From a virus: DNA of 34,572 nucleotides. Positions within the stretch are counted from its first letter, which is position 1. Each line of letters opens with the position of its first letter. Both the position numbers and the translations under genes were made by a program. The notes beneath the pieces were generated by a model, which worked only from the letters and a program-made list of their open reading frames with translations, searched no databases and was not told the origin of the DNA. The DNA lies in IMG/VR virus record IMGVR_UViG_3300032156_000049, positions 1 through 34,572 of that record. One strand, given 5' to 3'. Below, one piece after another: positions 29,712 to 34,572 of this stretch.

Positions 29712-29856
29712 AGGCTATGTCCTCCGCGAGCCTCATAAGTTGCCCCATTTCGTATATGGGCCCGTAGGTATCGTCTACTATTTCTTTTAGTGTCCATTTT
29801 TTGCCGGTTATCGCGATTCTATCGTCTATGAAAATATAATCGTTGGCGTGAAGAAT
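29692..29856 (-). CDS. Coding-looking frame without a normal start
   Basis: Between the two paralogues, one minus frame reads like a protein to its stop at 29692 (HANDYIFIDDRIAITGKKW, then EIVDDTYGPIYEMGQLMRLA). No ATG, GTG or TTG opens it. The first rational candidate is ATT at 29856, 9 nt after AAGGGGG. An ATG in another frame sits between the two and would give only 11 residues. It could use a rare ATT start, a shift, or be a gene that lost its start. The listed start is the ATT. Confidence 0.4.
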   Translation of the reverse strand: MLHANDYIFIDDRIAITGKKWTLKEIVDDTYGPIYEMGQLMRLAEDIAFGRHTS

Positions 29857-29873
29857 GGCATTGATCCCCCTTG

Positions 29874-30029
29874 TTACCGGCAGAACGAATCTATTTTTTC
29901 TAAATCAATGTCTCCCGTTTTCGACTTGTACCACTCGATGATCTTTTTTATTTCTTTTATCTGCAACCCTTCGATGGTGATTCCCATGCTCTCAAGATCG
30001 AGGGCGTCATCCATGTTTTCGACGGTCAT
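29874..30029 (-). CDS. 51-residue protein, paralogue of 29556-29711
   Basis: ATG 30029 gives 51 residues, the same length as its paralogue. A longer TTG frame overlaps the upstream gene and is rejected. The N-terminus (MTVENMDDALD) leads into LESMGITIEGLQIKEIKKII and IDLEKIDSF. GGCGGGAA precedes the ATG. It overlaps the upstream gene by 23 nt. No known family. Confidence 0.65.
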   Translation of the reverse strand: MTVENMDDALDLESMGITIEGLQIKEIKKIIEWYKSKTGDIDLEKIDSFCR

Positions 30030-30276
30030 ATTCCCGCCTTTCGGTGATAGTCTTACCCCCAGAGGAAACAAAGATTTTGAGTCTTTTCCATCGCTCGTCG
30101 AGCCACTGGATATGGGCGATAGCCTGGTCCTGGTGGCACTTCAACCCACCGTCCCCGTGCAACCACCTCACGTCGGGCTCCGGGAATGCCGCATCAAACA
30201 TTTTCTGGAACTTGTCGCACTTGATGATCCTGTTTTTCTCGTCTTTCACTTTCAGGTATTCCGCGCTCCACATCAT
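30007..30276 (-). CDS. Small early protein of unknown function
   Basis: An 89-residue protein with a helical, charged N-terminus, a central VRWLHGDGGLKCHQDQA region and a basic end. Two ATG codons lie in a row at 30276 and 30273, overlapping the stop of the upstream gene. No family is recognised. Confidence 0.6.
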   Translation of the reverse strand: MMWSAEYLKVKDEKNRIIKCDKFQKMFDAAFPEPDVRWLHGDGGLKCHQDQAIAHIQWLDERWKRLKIFVSSGGKTITERREYDRRKHG

Positions 30277-30539
30277 CCGGCCGCCTTACGACTCAGGTAG
30301 AGGTCTTGGCATTTATTTCTTGAGACGAACTCAACGCCCGGCAACTCTCCAGACTTGATGAGTTTTCTGATGATCGAATAAAGGGTCAAAGGCTTCCGCC
30401 CGATCTTCTCGCAATCGATCCTTGCCGCCTTCCCCAGCGATATGACCTCCGCCAGCTTGATAATGGCGTTTTCTATTTCCCCTGCTTTCGAGTTTGCTTT
30501 TCTTGGGATTTCGTTTATATCAATGAACCTATGAGCCAT
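30273..30539 (-). CDS. Small DNA-binding-type early protein
   Basis: An 88-residue basic protein. IGRKPLTLYSIIRKLIKSG (about residues 46-64) resembles a helix-turn-helix with a following wing (VEFVSRNKCQDLYLS). GGGAGGG lies 6 nt before the ATG. Next to the replication-type gene, it may be a regulator, but the fold is only suggested. Confidence 0.55.
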   Translation of the reverse strand: MAHRFIDINEIPRKANSKAGEIENAIIKLAEVISLGKAARIDCEKIGRKPLTLYSIIRKLIKSGELPGVEFVSRNKCQDLYLSRKAAG

Positions 30540-31134
30540 TGGACCCTCCCTTTGGATGCTTTTTCAGAAAATCTGTAAATGGGTCATCAACATCCAAGTC
30601 GCCGTCAGGTATATTGCTGTTGTCGTTTGTCGTTCCTATAGCCGGTGTTGACGTTGTAGTTGTCGTTTCCCCGTCTTTTTTTTGAAGCGAAGCGAAAACA
30701 ACTTCTTTTTTTCTTTCTTTCTTTCTTACTTCTTCTAATGTTGCCCTTTGCGTGCCCTCTGATTGCCCTCCATTTGCCCTTTCATTGCCCTTTATTTGCG
30801 TTCTGATTGCCAAATATGAAGTCGGATCGTTGTATTTATCATAATCTACAATGCGAATCGATTGCCCTTTGTCTGCCCTTTTTCTTGTTATCAACTGCAC
30901 CTTTTCAAGCCGTTCTAGAGAAAGTCGTGCCCTTTTAAAGCTAAACCCCGTGCCCTCTGCAACTTTATCAATACTGGTCTTAATTTCTCCCCTATCCGTG
31001 ATTGCGCCGTCCCTGTACGAAGCCCTGAAGTAGAGCCAATGGAAAACCTTGAAGTCTGATTCTGGAAGTTGAAAAAGTTGTTCTGTTAAGTCACGCGGGA
31101 TCATTAAATACCCCCTCGATAACTCTACGGCCAT
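30529..31134 (-). CDS. Winged-helix replication initiator-type protein
   Basis: A 201-residue protein. The N-terminal domain (SRGYLMIPRDLTEQLFQLP, then VAEGTGFSFKRARLSLERLE and LITRKRADKGQSIRIVDYD) has the pattern of phage helix-turn-helix replication proteins (G-Y-I/L-M-I/L-P-R start, a wing ending in I-x-DYD-KYN). The C-terminal half is a low-complexity tail with Lys/Glu (VRKKERKKEVVF), Thr-rich and acidic parts. ATG 31134 has GAGGG upstream and keeps the conserved GYLMIPR; ATG 31104, with stronger AGGGGG, would cut it. It is the only replication-type gene seen. Confidence 0.6.
   Translation of the reverse strand: MAVELSRGYLMIPRDLTEQLFQLPESDFKVFHWLYFRASYRDGAITDRGEIKTSIDKVAEGTGFSFKRARLSLERLEKVQLITRKRADKGQSIRIVDYDKYNDPTSYLAIRTQIKGNERANGGQSEGTQRATLEEVRKKERKKEVVFASLQKKDGETTTTTSTPAIGTTNDNSNIPDGDLDVDDPFTDFLKKHPKGGSNGS
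30696..30727 (-). repeat. AAAG/A-run slippage tract in the initiator gene
   Basis: On the minus strand AAGAAAGAAAGAAAG is followed by a run of seven A, coding VRKKERKKE. Tetranucleotide and homopolymer slippage here would shift the frame and remove the acidic C-terminal tail while leaving the winged-helix domain. Confidence 0.5.
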
Positions 31135-31229
31135 AAATAGGCCCTCGCCGGACTTGGAAGGTTTGCGCGCCAGCCGTTGTCGCGGCGAGGGATAAATTTT
31201 CGTCGGGAATAGCTGACGCGCATTTTTCA

Positions 31230-31258
31230 ATTGTGGATTTCATTTTAGATTTTGTCAA
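31230..31258 (-). promoter_or_regulatory. Sigma-70-like promoter upstream of the initiator gene
   Basis: On the minus strand a perfect -35 box TTGACA (31258-31253) is followed by 17 bp and CACAAT (31235-31230, four of six matches). It would fire leftward into the replication and recombination genes. A 50-codon frame starting at 31243 covers the same bases but lacks a ribosome site, so the promoter reading is preferred. Confidence 0.5.
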
Positions 31259-31266
31259 GCCCCATG

Positions 31267-31488
31267 CTACGCGAGGGTCAATTGCCCGTTTTTCTCCGGT
31301 TCATATAGACGGTATTCGTTGTCGGACGGCGTTTTGCCTCTTTTAAAAGTGATCGTCATTCCGTCCCGCCTTGCTTCCGACATCCTGGCGCGGTACTCGG
31401 CGGCCAGCGTCGTGTTCAGGATCTGGCAGAGAGAGAGCTTGTTCCCATTTCGCCTGAAGAGATTAAGAAGATCTTCTTTTTGGCTCAA
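31267..31488 (-). CDS. Small helix-turn-helix early protein
   Basis: A 73-residue protein whose layout is that of a small winged-helix phage protein: KEDLLNLFRRNGNKLSLCQIL (helix, turn, helix), then AEYRARMSEARRDGMTITF (recognition helix and wing strand) and a Y-R-L-Y end. The start is TTG 31488 with AGAGG 7 nt upstream. It may be a regulator of the operon or an excisionase-like protein, but no integrase is present. Confidence 0.6.
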   Translation of the reverse strand: MSQKEDLLNLFRRNGNKLSLCQILNTTLAAEYRARMSEARRDGMTITFKRGKTPSDNEYRLYEPEKNGQLTLA

Positions 31489-31687
31489 GATGGACCTCTA
31501 GCTCTTTCTCGATAAGAACCACTAGTGCTCTGATTCTTTCCTGTTCCACGATGACGTATTGGATTCGGTTCGCCAGCTTCGTCTCTTCTTCCGCCAGCTC
31601 GGACCTTGTGCGCTCCATGAAGTCCAGTTGGGCTAGAAGCTCATCCGTCCGATAGCTTCTTTCTGTCCTGAACTCTTTCGATTGCAA
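31463..31687 (-). CDS. Coiled-coil early protein
   Basis: A 74-residue protein made of a coiled coil (DELLAQLDFMERTRSELAEE and further to the C-terminus). The start is TTG 31687 with GGAG about 8 nt upstream. It overlaps the genes on both sides. The function is unknown. Confidence 0.6.
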   Translation of the reverse strand: MQSKEFRTERSYRTDELLAQLDFMERTRSELAEEETKLANRIQYVIVEQERIRALVVLIEKELEVHLEPKRRSS

Positions 31688-31820
31688 GGTTGATCTCCAT
31701 TTCGGCCCTCGCCAGAACAGCGCGGCACTGGAAAAACAAGTTATCGGGGTTTTCCTTGGCGTCCAACAAAGAGCAGACCAAGGCTCCGGCCCAGTGTTGG
31801 CTAAGCCGCCGGGTTTGCAT
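31641..31820 (-). CDS. 59-residue early protein
   Basis: A gene bridging 31641-31820 with ATG start. It reads naturally (LSQHWAGALVCSLLDAKENP, then QCRAVLARAEMEINLAIERV) as two amphipathic helices. It overlaps the upstream gene by 20 nt and the downstream gene by 47 nt. The ribosome site (GGGGCCC) is weak, so coupling is likely. The function is unknown. Confidence 0.55.
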   Translation of the reverse strand: MQTRRLSQHWAGALVCSLLDAKENPDNLFFQCRAVLARAEMEINLAIERVQDRKKLSDG

Positions 31821-32043
31821 CGGCGGGCCCCATGCTTGAAGTTTTAGGGGGGGATTCCAGTTTTACGGGATCCGCATACCTCGCCGCGGAATCTAGGCAC
31901 AAGCGGGCCCATGCGCTGAAAGATTTGTAGCCCGCCTCCTCTGCCGCCCTGAGATAAGCGGCGCGCCGAGCCGGCGCCGTGTCGGGGTTTCCGATGGCGA
32001 TCGGGATCGTGGTCCATTTGTTATCAAGCTTCTGTTTTGTCAT
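31801..32043 (-). CDS. Small Ala-rich helical early protein
   Basis: An 80-residue protein with the central helix PARRAAYLRAAEEAGYKSFS followed by AWARLCLD, a pattern like small DNA-binding proteins of the ribbon-helix-helix or CopG type (a polar strand TTIPIAI before the helices). GGAGG lies 9 nt before the ATG. A repressor role is possible because the inverted repeat at 32068-32101 lies directly upstream. Confidence 0.5.
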   Translation of the reverse strand: MTKQKLDNKWTTIPIAIGNPDTAPARRAAYLRAAEEAGYKSFSAWARLCLDSAARYADPVKLESPPKTSSMGPADANPAA

Positions 32044-32067
32044 ATTATCAACCTCCGTTGAATTGTT

Positions 32068-32101
32068 TTGACAAACTACAAAGTTATAATGTTCTTGTCA
32101 A
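32068..32101. promoter_or_regulatory. Inverted repeat with -35 boxes, operator candidate
   Basis: TTGACAA and TTGTCAA are exact reverse complements 20 bp apart in an AT-rich gap between two early genes. The minus-strand arm is a perfect -35 box; the best -10 at 17 bp is TAGTTT, weak. The symmetry suggests a dimeric protein binding site controlling the downstream genes. Confidence 0.4.
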
Positions 32102-32334
32102 GGATTGATTGATTGCCACCAATCTTTGAAGCGCTGATCCCGTTCGCATTTTGGGCAATCGCCGGGCTCATATTCATGGAATTCGCCATCGATAACGTCA
32201 GAGTCTCCGCCGCTTGTGATCTTGGCCGTTTGACAATCGCGCCACAGGAGGCGGTGGACGGCGCAATAGTTCCGTTTGCACTCAGCGGCGAAGCATTCCG
32301 AATGATTATATTTCTCGGAAGTTGTTATTCTCAT
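32098..32334 (-). CDS. Small cysteine-rich early protein
   Basis: A 78-residue protein with several cysteine pairs (SECFAAECKRNYC near residues 12-24, and CPKC near 60-63), which suggests one or two zinc sites. GGGGTG precedes the ATG. The function is unknown. Confidence 0.55.
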   Translation of the reverse strand: MRITTSEKYNHSECFAAECKRNYCAVHRLLWRDCQTAKITSGGDSDVIDGEFHEYEPGDCPKCERDQRFKDWWQSINP

Positions 32335-32335
32335 A

Positions 32336-32560
32336 TCAGATCACCCCGTGGACACGAATTTTCGTCAGGAAATCTTCCTGATCGGCGTCTAATTTTGTCA
32401 GATAACAGCAGGTGCAATTCAAGCCAGTGATAGATGGAAGGTCCACAGGCTGGCCGCAGAGCTGGCAATGGTGCTCATCCCATACGGGTCGACAGTCGAC
32501 ACACTGGCCGTCCTGCACCTCTACCCATGAACGGCATTTTTTACACTGATCGTTATTCAT
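32336..32560 (-). CDS. Double zinc-ribbon early protein
   Basis: A 74-residue protein with four cysteine pairs: CKKC, CVDC, CQLC and CTCC. This is the layout of two zinc ribbons in tandem. The ATGA overlap with the upstream membrane gene and AAGGGGCG before the ATG support it. It may bind RNA polymerase or nucleic acids. Confidence 0.65.
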   Translation of the reverse strand: MNNDQCKKCRSWVEVQDGQCVDCRPVWDEHHCQLCGQPVDLPSITGLNCTCCYLTKLDADQEDFLTKIRVHGVI

Positions 32561-32712
32561 TTTATCGCCCCTTTCAGTTCTTCATAGGCCGCGTCGTAAC
32601 CGGCCGCCCAAACTTCCCCGTAGTTATCGCCAAGGCTTGACGTTCTACCCACACAAAACCCGGCGATAAAGATTACCATGATAAACAGACCTAGCACGAT
32701 ATAGGATTTCAT
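32557..32712 (-). CDS. 51-residue membrane protein
   Basis: ATG 32712 with GGAGG 9 nt upstream gives an N-terminal membrane anchor (YIVLGLFIMVIFIAGFCVG) and a short polar, helical tail (WAAGYDAAYEELKG). A longer in-frame start at 32760 lies within the upstream gene. The function is unknown. Confidence 0.6.
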   Translation of the reverse strand: MKSYIVLGLFIMVIFIAGFCVGRTSSLGDNYGEVWAAGYDAAYEELKGAIK

Positions 32713-32729
32713 TCTATTCGCCTCCGTTT

Positions 32730-33017
32730 TTATCTTGTTGCGGGGTGGTCTACCCCGCAAACGTATATATGAAAATGCGCCGTTCCTCTTGGCGGTCTGT
32801 AGGTGTTAAGGTCCACCAAGTTGACGTAACGCATATCCGATCTGGATTTTACCCAGTCGAAAACCTGGTCCGTGTTTACGGCAGGATGACAGGCCCAGGC
32901 GCAACGGGAAACGCCTCCTATCGCCCCGCCCCAGCCAGACAGAAACTTGTCGCGGGAAACGATCCCCCACCAATGCGTTTTCTTTTCCTCTGGCGTTCTA
33001 TCGTCTTGGATTATCAT
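32730..33017 (-). CDS. Early protein of unknown function
   Basis: A 95-residue protein with many aromatics (THWWGIVSRDKFLSGWGGA) and a C-terminal HFHIYVCGVDHP, where three His and a Cys could bind metal. A strong AAGGGGGAA precedes the ATG. The gene starts inside the 3' end of the upstream gene. No family is recognised. Confidence 0.6.
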   Translation of the reverse strand: MIIQDDRTPEEKKTHWWGIVSRDKFLSGWGGAIGGVSRCAWACHPAVNTDQVFDWVKSRSDMRYVNLVDLNTYRPPRGTAHFHIYVCGVDHPATR

Positions 33018-33210
33018 TTGATTCCCCCTTATTTCTGAGTTTTAATTCCTGCGTAACTTCGACTAAACGCTGATCCTCTTCGGCCGTATTGAAAAAGGTC
33101 AGCATTGAAAGCGCCTTTTTCATATTTTGAAGCTCCCATGATGGCCTGGTGCCCCATGGTCGATCCGGGTACTTTTCCCGCATTTCTTGCCCGTAAGTTT
33201 TGTATTTCAT
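32998..33210 (-). CDS. Small charged early protein
   Basis: A 70-residue helical, charged protein with AAGGGGGAA before its ATG, the same ribosome site as the next gene. WGTRPSWELQNMKKALSML forms the central helix. The function is unknown. Confidence 0.6.
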   Translation of the reverse strand: MKYKTYGQEMREKYPDRPWGTRPSWELQNMKKALSMLTFFNTAEEDQRLVEVTQELKLRNKGESNDNPRR

Positions 33211-33227
33211 TTTATTCCCCCTTGTCG

Positions 33228-33665
33228 TTATAGAAGCCCTGCATTTTTTAAACTGTAAAAACCATTTTCCGCAATGACGATATGGTCGATCAGTTCAATC
33301 CCCATGATCCTCCCGGCCTCAGATATTCTTTTCGTCAATATGCAATCTTCATTGGAAGGCGAACATTCTCCCGACGGATGATTATGGACGAGGATGATCC
33401 CCGAAGAATTTGACAAGCAAGCTCCTTTGAAAATTTCTCTTGGATGAGCAAGAGAAGCCGTCAGGGTTCCGATTGAGATAACCTCCCAGCCGATTAAATT
33501 CCGTCGTGCATCCAAGAAATAGACTCGTAGTTGCTCACGGTCTAGCAACTTGAGGTCGGAAGCTATAGCGGCGATATCTTCCGGGAGCTGGATTTTTTTT
33601 GAACCTTCTTTTAATTCCGCCGAATCTTTGACGAGCGAAACTCTATACTGGGTTAGTCGATACAT
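33228..33665 (-). CDS. radC: RadC-like JAB-domain protein
   Basis: A 145-residue protein of the RadC/JAMM type. The metal motif HNHPSGE lies at residues 94-100, followed by S-P-S-N-E-D with the third ligand Asp107, and a glutamate in DREQLRVYF (near 44). It has only the JAB part, not the longer N-terminal helix-hairpin-helix region of cellular RadC. ATG 33665 has AAAGGAG 7 nt upstream; ATG 33707 falls at the predicted transcript start and is rejected. It is the first gene of the leftward unit. Activity of phage RadC-like proteins is not established; a defence-related or recombination role is possible. Confidence 0.85.
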   Translation of the reverse strand: MYRLTQYRVSLVKDSAELKEGSKKIQLPEDIAAIASDLKLLDREQLRVYFLDARRNLIGWEVISIGTLTASLAHPREIFKGACLSNSSGIILVHNHPSGECSPSNEDCILTKRISEAGRIMGIELIDHIVIAENGFYSLKNAGLL

Positions 33666-33705
33666 TTTGATAACTCCTTTCGATTTACGATCAATTTCTT
33701 TTGGC

Positions 33706-33773
33706 ATGATTAATTATAACATGATAATGAAGTAATGCAAGATAAAACATGATAAATGGGATAATATGATAAG
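33706..33773. repeat. ATGATAA repeats upstream of the early operon
   Basis: ATGATAA occurs at 33721, 33749 and 33766, with a near copy ATGATTAA at 33706. The spacing is irregular. They surround the -35 and -10 boxes of the leftward promoter. They could be operator sites or origin-type iterons in a local AT-rich stretch. Confidence 0.45.
33713..33740 (-). promoter_or_regulatory. Leftward early promoter
   Basis: On the minus strand TTGCAT (33740-33735) and a perfect TATAAT (33718-33713) are 16 bp apart. Transcription would begin near 33706 and give a leader of about 40 nt before the RadC-like start codon. Confidence 0.6.
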
Positions 33774-33830
33774 AATTGGCCGAAAGGCCCAGATTGGGCA
33801 TTAATGGCAGTATAATGGGCCTAGGGCGAG

Positions 33831-33860
33831 TTGACAAGTTAAGAGGTATAGAGTTATCAA
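33831..33860 (+). promoter_or_regulatory. Rightward promoter candidate 1
   Basis: TTGACA at 33831-33836 and TATCAA at 33855-33860 (four of six matches) with an 18-bp spacer. It reads toward the late genes. Confidence 0.4.
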
Positions 33861-33941
33861 AATCAGAAAACAGGGGCCTAGAATCGAAAGCATTTGAGGC
33901 CATACAATCGTTATTTTGAAATGGCGATTGTTGGGTCCCTA

Positions 33942-33970
33942 TTGACAAGCCGGAGAATGAATGGTAAAAG
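33942..33970 (+). promoter_or_regulatory. Rightward promoter candidate 2
   Basis: TTGACA at 33942-33947 and TAAAAG at 33965-33970 (four of six matches) with a 17-bp spacer. The expected start is near 33977, only about 75 nt before a terminator. Confidence 0.5.
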
Positions 33971-33976
33971 GGGAAT

Positions 33977-34052
33977 GTGGAAACACAAACCGACCCGGCA
34001 AATGGAACAGCGCGCGCTTGTTGCAACACGCCTAGACCTTGCCGGGTTTTTT
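33977..34052 (+). ncRNA. Putative short leader RNA
   Basis: This is the RNA expected from promoter candidate 2 ending at the terminator, about 76 nt. It contains TGTTGCAACA, a perfect palindrome, and the long-range stem of the terminator. It is not a tRNA: no T-loop or acceptor pairing is visible. It could be a λ 6S-like leader product. Confidence 0.35.
33994..34052 (+). terminator. Factor-independent terminator in the late leader
   Basis: CCCGGCAA (33994-34001) pairs with TTGCCGGG (34039-34046) in an 8-bp GC-rich stem. Six T follow at 34047-34052. The loop is long (37 nt) and holds the TGTTGCAACA palindrome. It lies between the rightward promoters and the late genes. Confidence 0.65.
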
Positions 34053-34215
34053 CTTTGGGCCGACTGGCCGCCCATTCGGCGGAACTAGGAATTCCGCTCA
34101 GATAAAATAACGTCGGCGGGAATAGCACAACAGAGCGAGCCGCCCGCGAATCAAGCGCCAGCCATCTGTCGGATAATTTCCAGCCCTCCCCGCGGAAAGG
34201 AAACCAGAGGAAGGT

Positions 34216-34569
34216 ATGGCCACACCTACGACCAAAAAAACAGAGGATAAATCAGTGAGAGAAATAGCAAATCAGTCAGCAATGCATAGACATACTCATA
34301 ATTTTAGGACGTTGAACGGGTCGCAACAGCGAACCGGAAACGGCATAAAATGGGTTGAGCGTTGCCGATGCGGATATCTGATTATCTGCGAGGCCAGTTA
34401 CAGCTTGGGATTAAACAAACCAGTCGTTACTCGCTCTCTCTTCAACCGCGAAGGCGAGAGGATACCCTTTCCAAATCAGAATAGCGATTCCGAAAACAGC
34501 CAAAGCGAAAACCAAGAGCAAAGCCAAGAGCAAAACCAAGAGGTAGAAATCGGAAAAGGAAGAATATGA
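34216..34569 (+). CDS. First gene of the rightward unit, unknown function
   Basis: A 117-residue protein. The middle has HRHTH (about 24-28) and ERCRCGY (about 48-54), a possible metal site. The C-terminal 30 residues are low-complexity Ser/Glu/Gln/Asn (QSENQEQSQEQNQE), coded by 12-nt repeats. AGAGG precedes the ATG. The stop overlaps an ATG at 34566 (ATGA), so another gene starts at the window edge. It holds the position where a small terminase subunit may be expected, but its size and sequence do not identify it as one. Confidence 0.6.
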   Translation: MATPTTKKTEDKSVREIANQSAMHRHTHNFRTLNGSQQRTGNGIKWVERCRCGYLIICEASYSLGLNKPVVTRSLFNREGERIPFPNQNSDSENSQSENQEQSQEQNQEVEIGKGRI

Positions 34570-34572
34570 GGG

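Larger units (their letters stand above)
33741..34215. other. Divergent intergenic control region
   Basis: The longest gene-free stretch of the window. It holds two rightward promoter candidates, a factor-independent terminator and short hairpins (GGCC-GAAA-GGCC at about 33779-33790; GCGGAA/TTCCGC at 34079-34097). GGGCCTAG occurs twice, at 33817 and 33874. Short frames here lack ribosome sites. No tRNA or origin with a known layout is visible. Confidence 0.6.

Noticed and set aside
31091-31243. 50-codon minus-strand frame upstream of the initiator-type gene
   Set aside because: It lacks a ribosome site, its second half overlaps the initiator gene, and its start overlaps a good promoter.
33977-34052. 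tRNA of about 76 nt
   Set aside because: No acceptor pairing, T-loop or anticodon arm is visible; the length match is chance.
33894-34088. Plus-strand frame through the leader terminator
   Set aside because: It has no ribosome site and spans the terminator stem and T run.
1-34572. Prophage with integrase and attachment site
   Set aside because: No integrase or transposase motif, no lysogeny repressor pair and no flanking repeat were found. A repressor among the small helix-turn-helix proteins is possible but not enough.

Overview
The window reads as one nearly complete genome of a tailed bacteriophage with a short, podovirus-like tail, cut inside its large terminase gene. It carries a terminase, portal, scaffold, HK97-fold-type coat protein, head-tail adaptor, nozzle-like tail protein and glycine-rich ejection-type proteins. 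There is no tape-measure, tail tube or sheath gene, no integrase, no polymerase and no tRNA. Genes are packed head to tail with ATGA, TAATG or GTGA overlaps and strong Shine-Dalgarno sites (AGGAGG, AAGGGGG). TAA, TAG and TGA all act as stops, and promoter-like sites are of the sigma-70 type, so the host is an ordinary bacterium using the standard code. Its identity cannot be read from the sequence. The many surface-type domains resemble those of environmental, poorly cultured lineages.

Layout. From 1 to about 22.7 kb (plus strand) lies the late module: packaging and capsid (1-5.8 kb), head-tail connection and nozzle (6.1-10.4 kb), candidate DNA-ejection proteins (10.4-13.3 kb), a glycosyltransferase (13.3-14.05 kb), a fibre and adhesin block (14.07-21.5 kb) and a lysis-like block (21.5-22.7 kb). 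From about 33.7 back to 22.8 kb (minus strand) lies the early module: a RadC-like protein, many small proteins, a winged-helix replication-type protein, an HNH-AP2 homing endonuclease, a Sak4-like RecA ATPase with an SSB-like partner, a cytosine-5 DNA methyltransferase, an Imm5-like alanine-rich protein, a vestigial methyltransferase-like protein and a phage nuclease. The 33.67-34.2 kb intergenic region holds divergent promoter candidates. A compact promoter-terminator pair there would make a short leader RNA in front of the late genes, which suggests late control by antitermination. The two transcription units converge near 22.7-22.9 kb.

Most unusual features: (1) six proteins of the virion gene block start with Sec-type or lipoprotein-type signal peptides, including tail-fibre-like proteins and a small conserved phage protein, so part of this cassette may be exported and shown on the host surface; (2) the block includes a cohesin-like protein directly after a DNRLRE-type adhesin that ends in a 14-threonine linker, and a discoidin-like domain in the nozzle protein; (3) stable RNA hairpins with UNCG or GNRA tetraloops punctuate the capsid genes; (4) several low-complexity tracts (ACC/ACG, GCGGCGTAG, and about 200 bp of hexamers) could vary by slippage; (5) two 51-residue paralogues flank a coding-looking frame that lacks a normal start codon. 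Several genes shorter than 60 codons were found by reading the minus strand between larger genes.

All functional calls come from reading the sequence and from knowledge of families; no database search was run.
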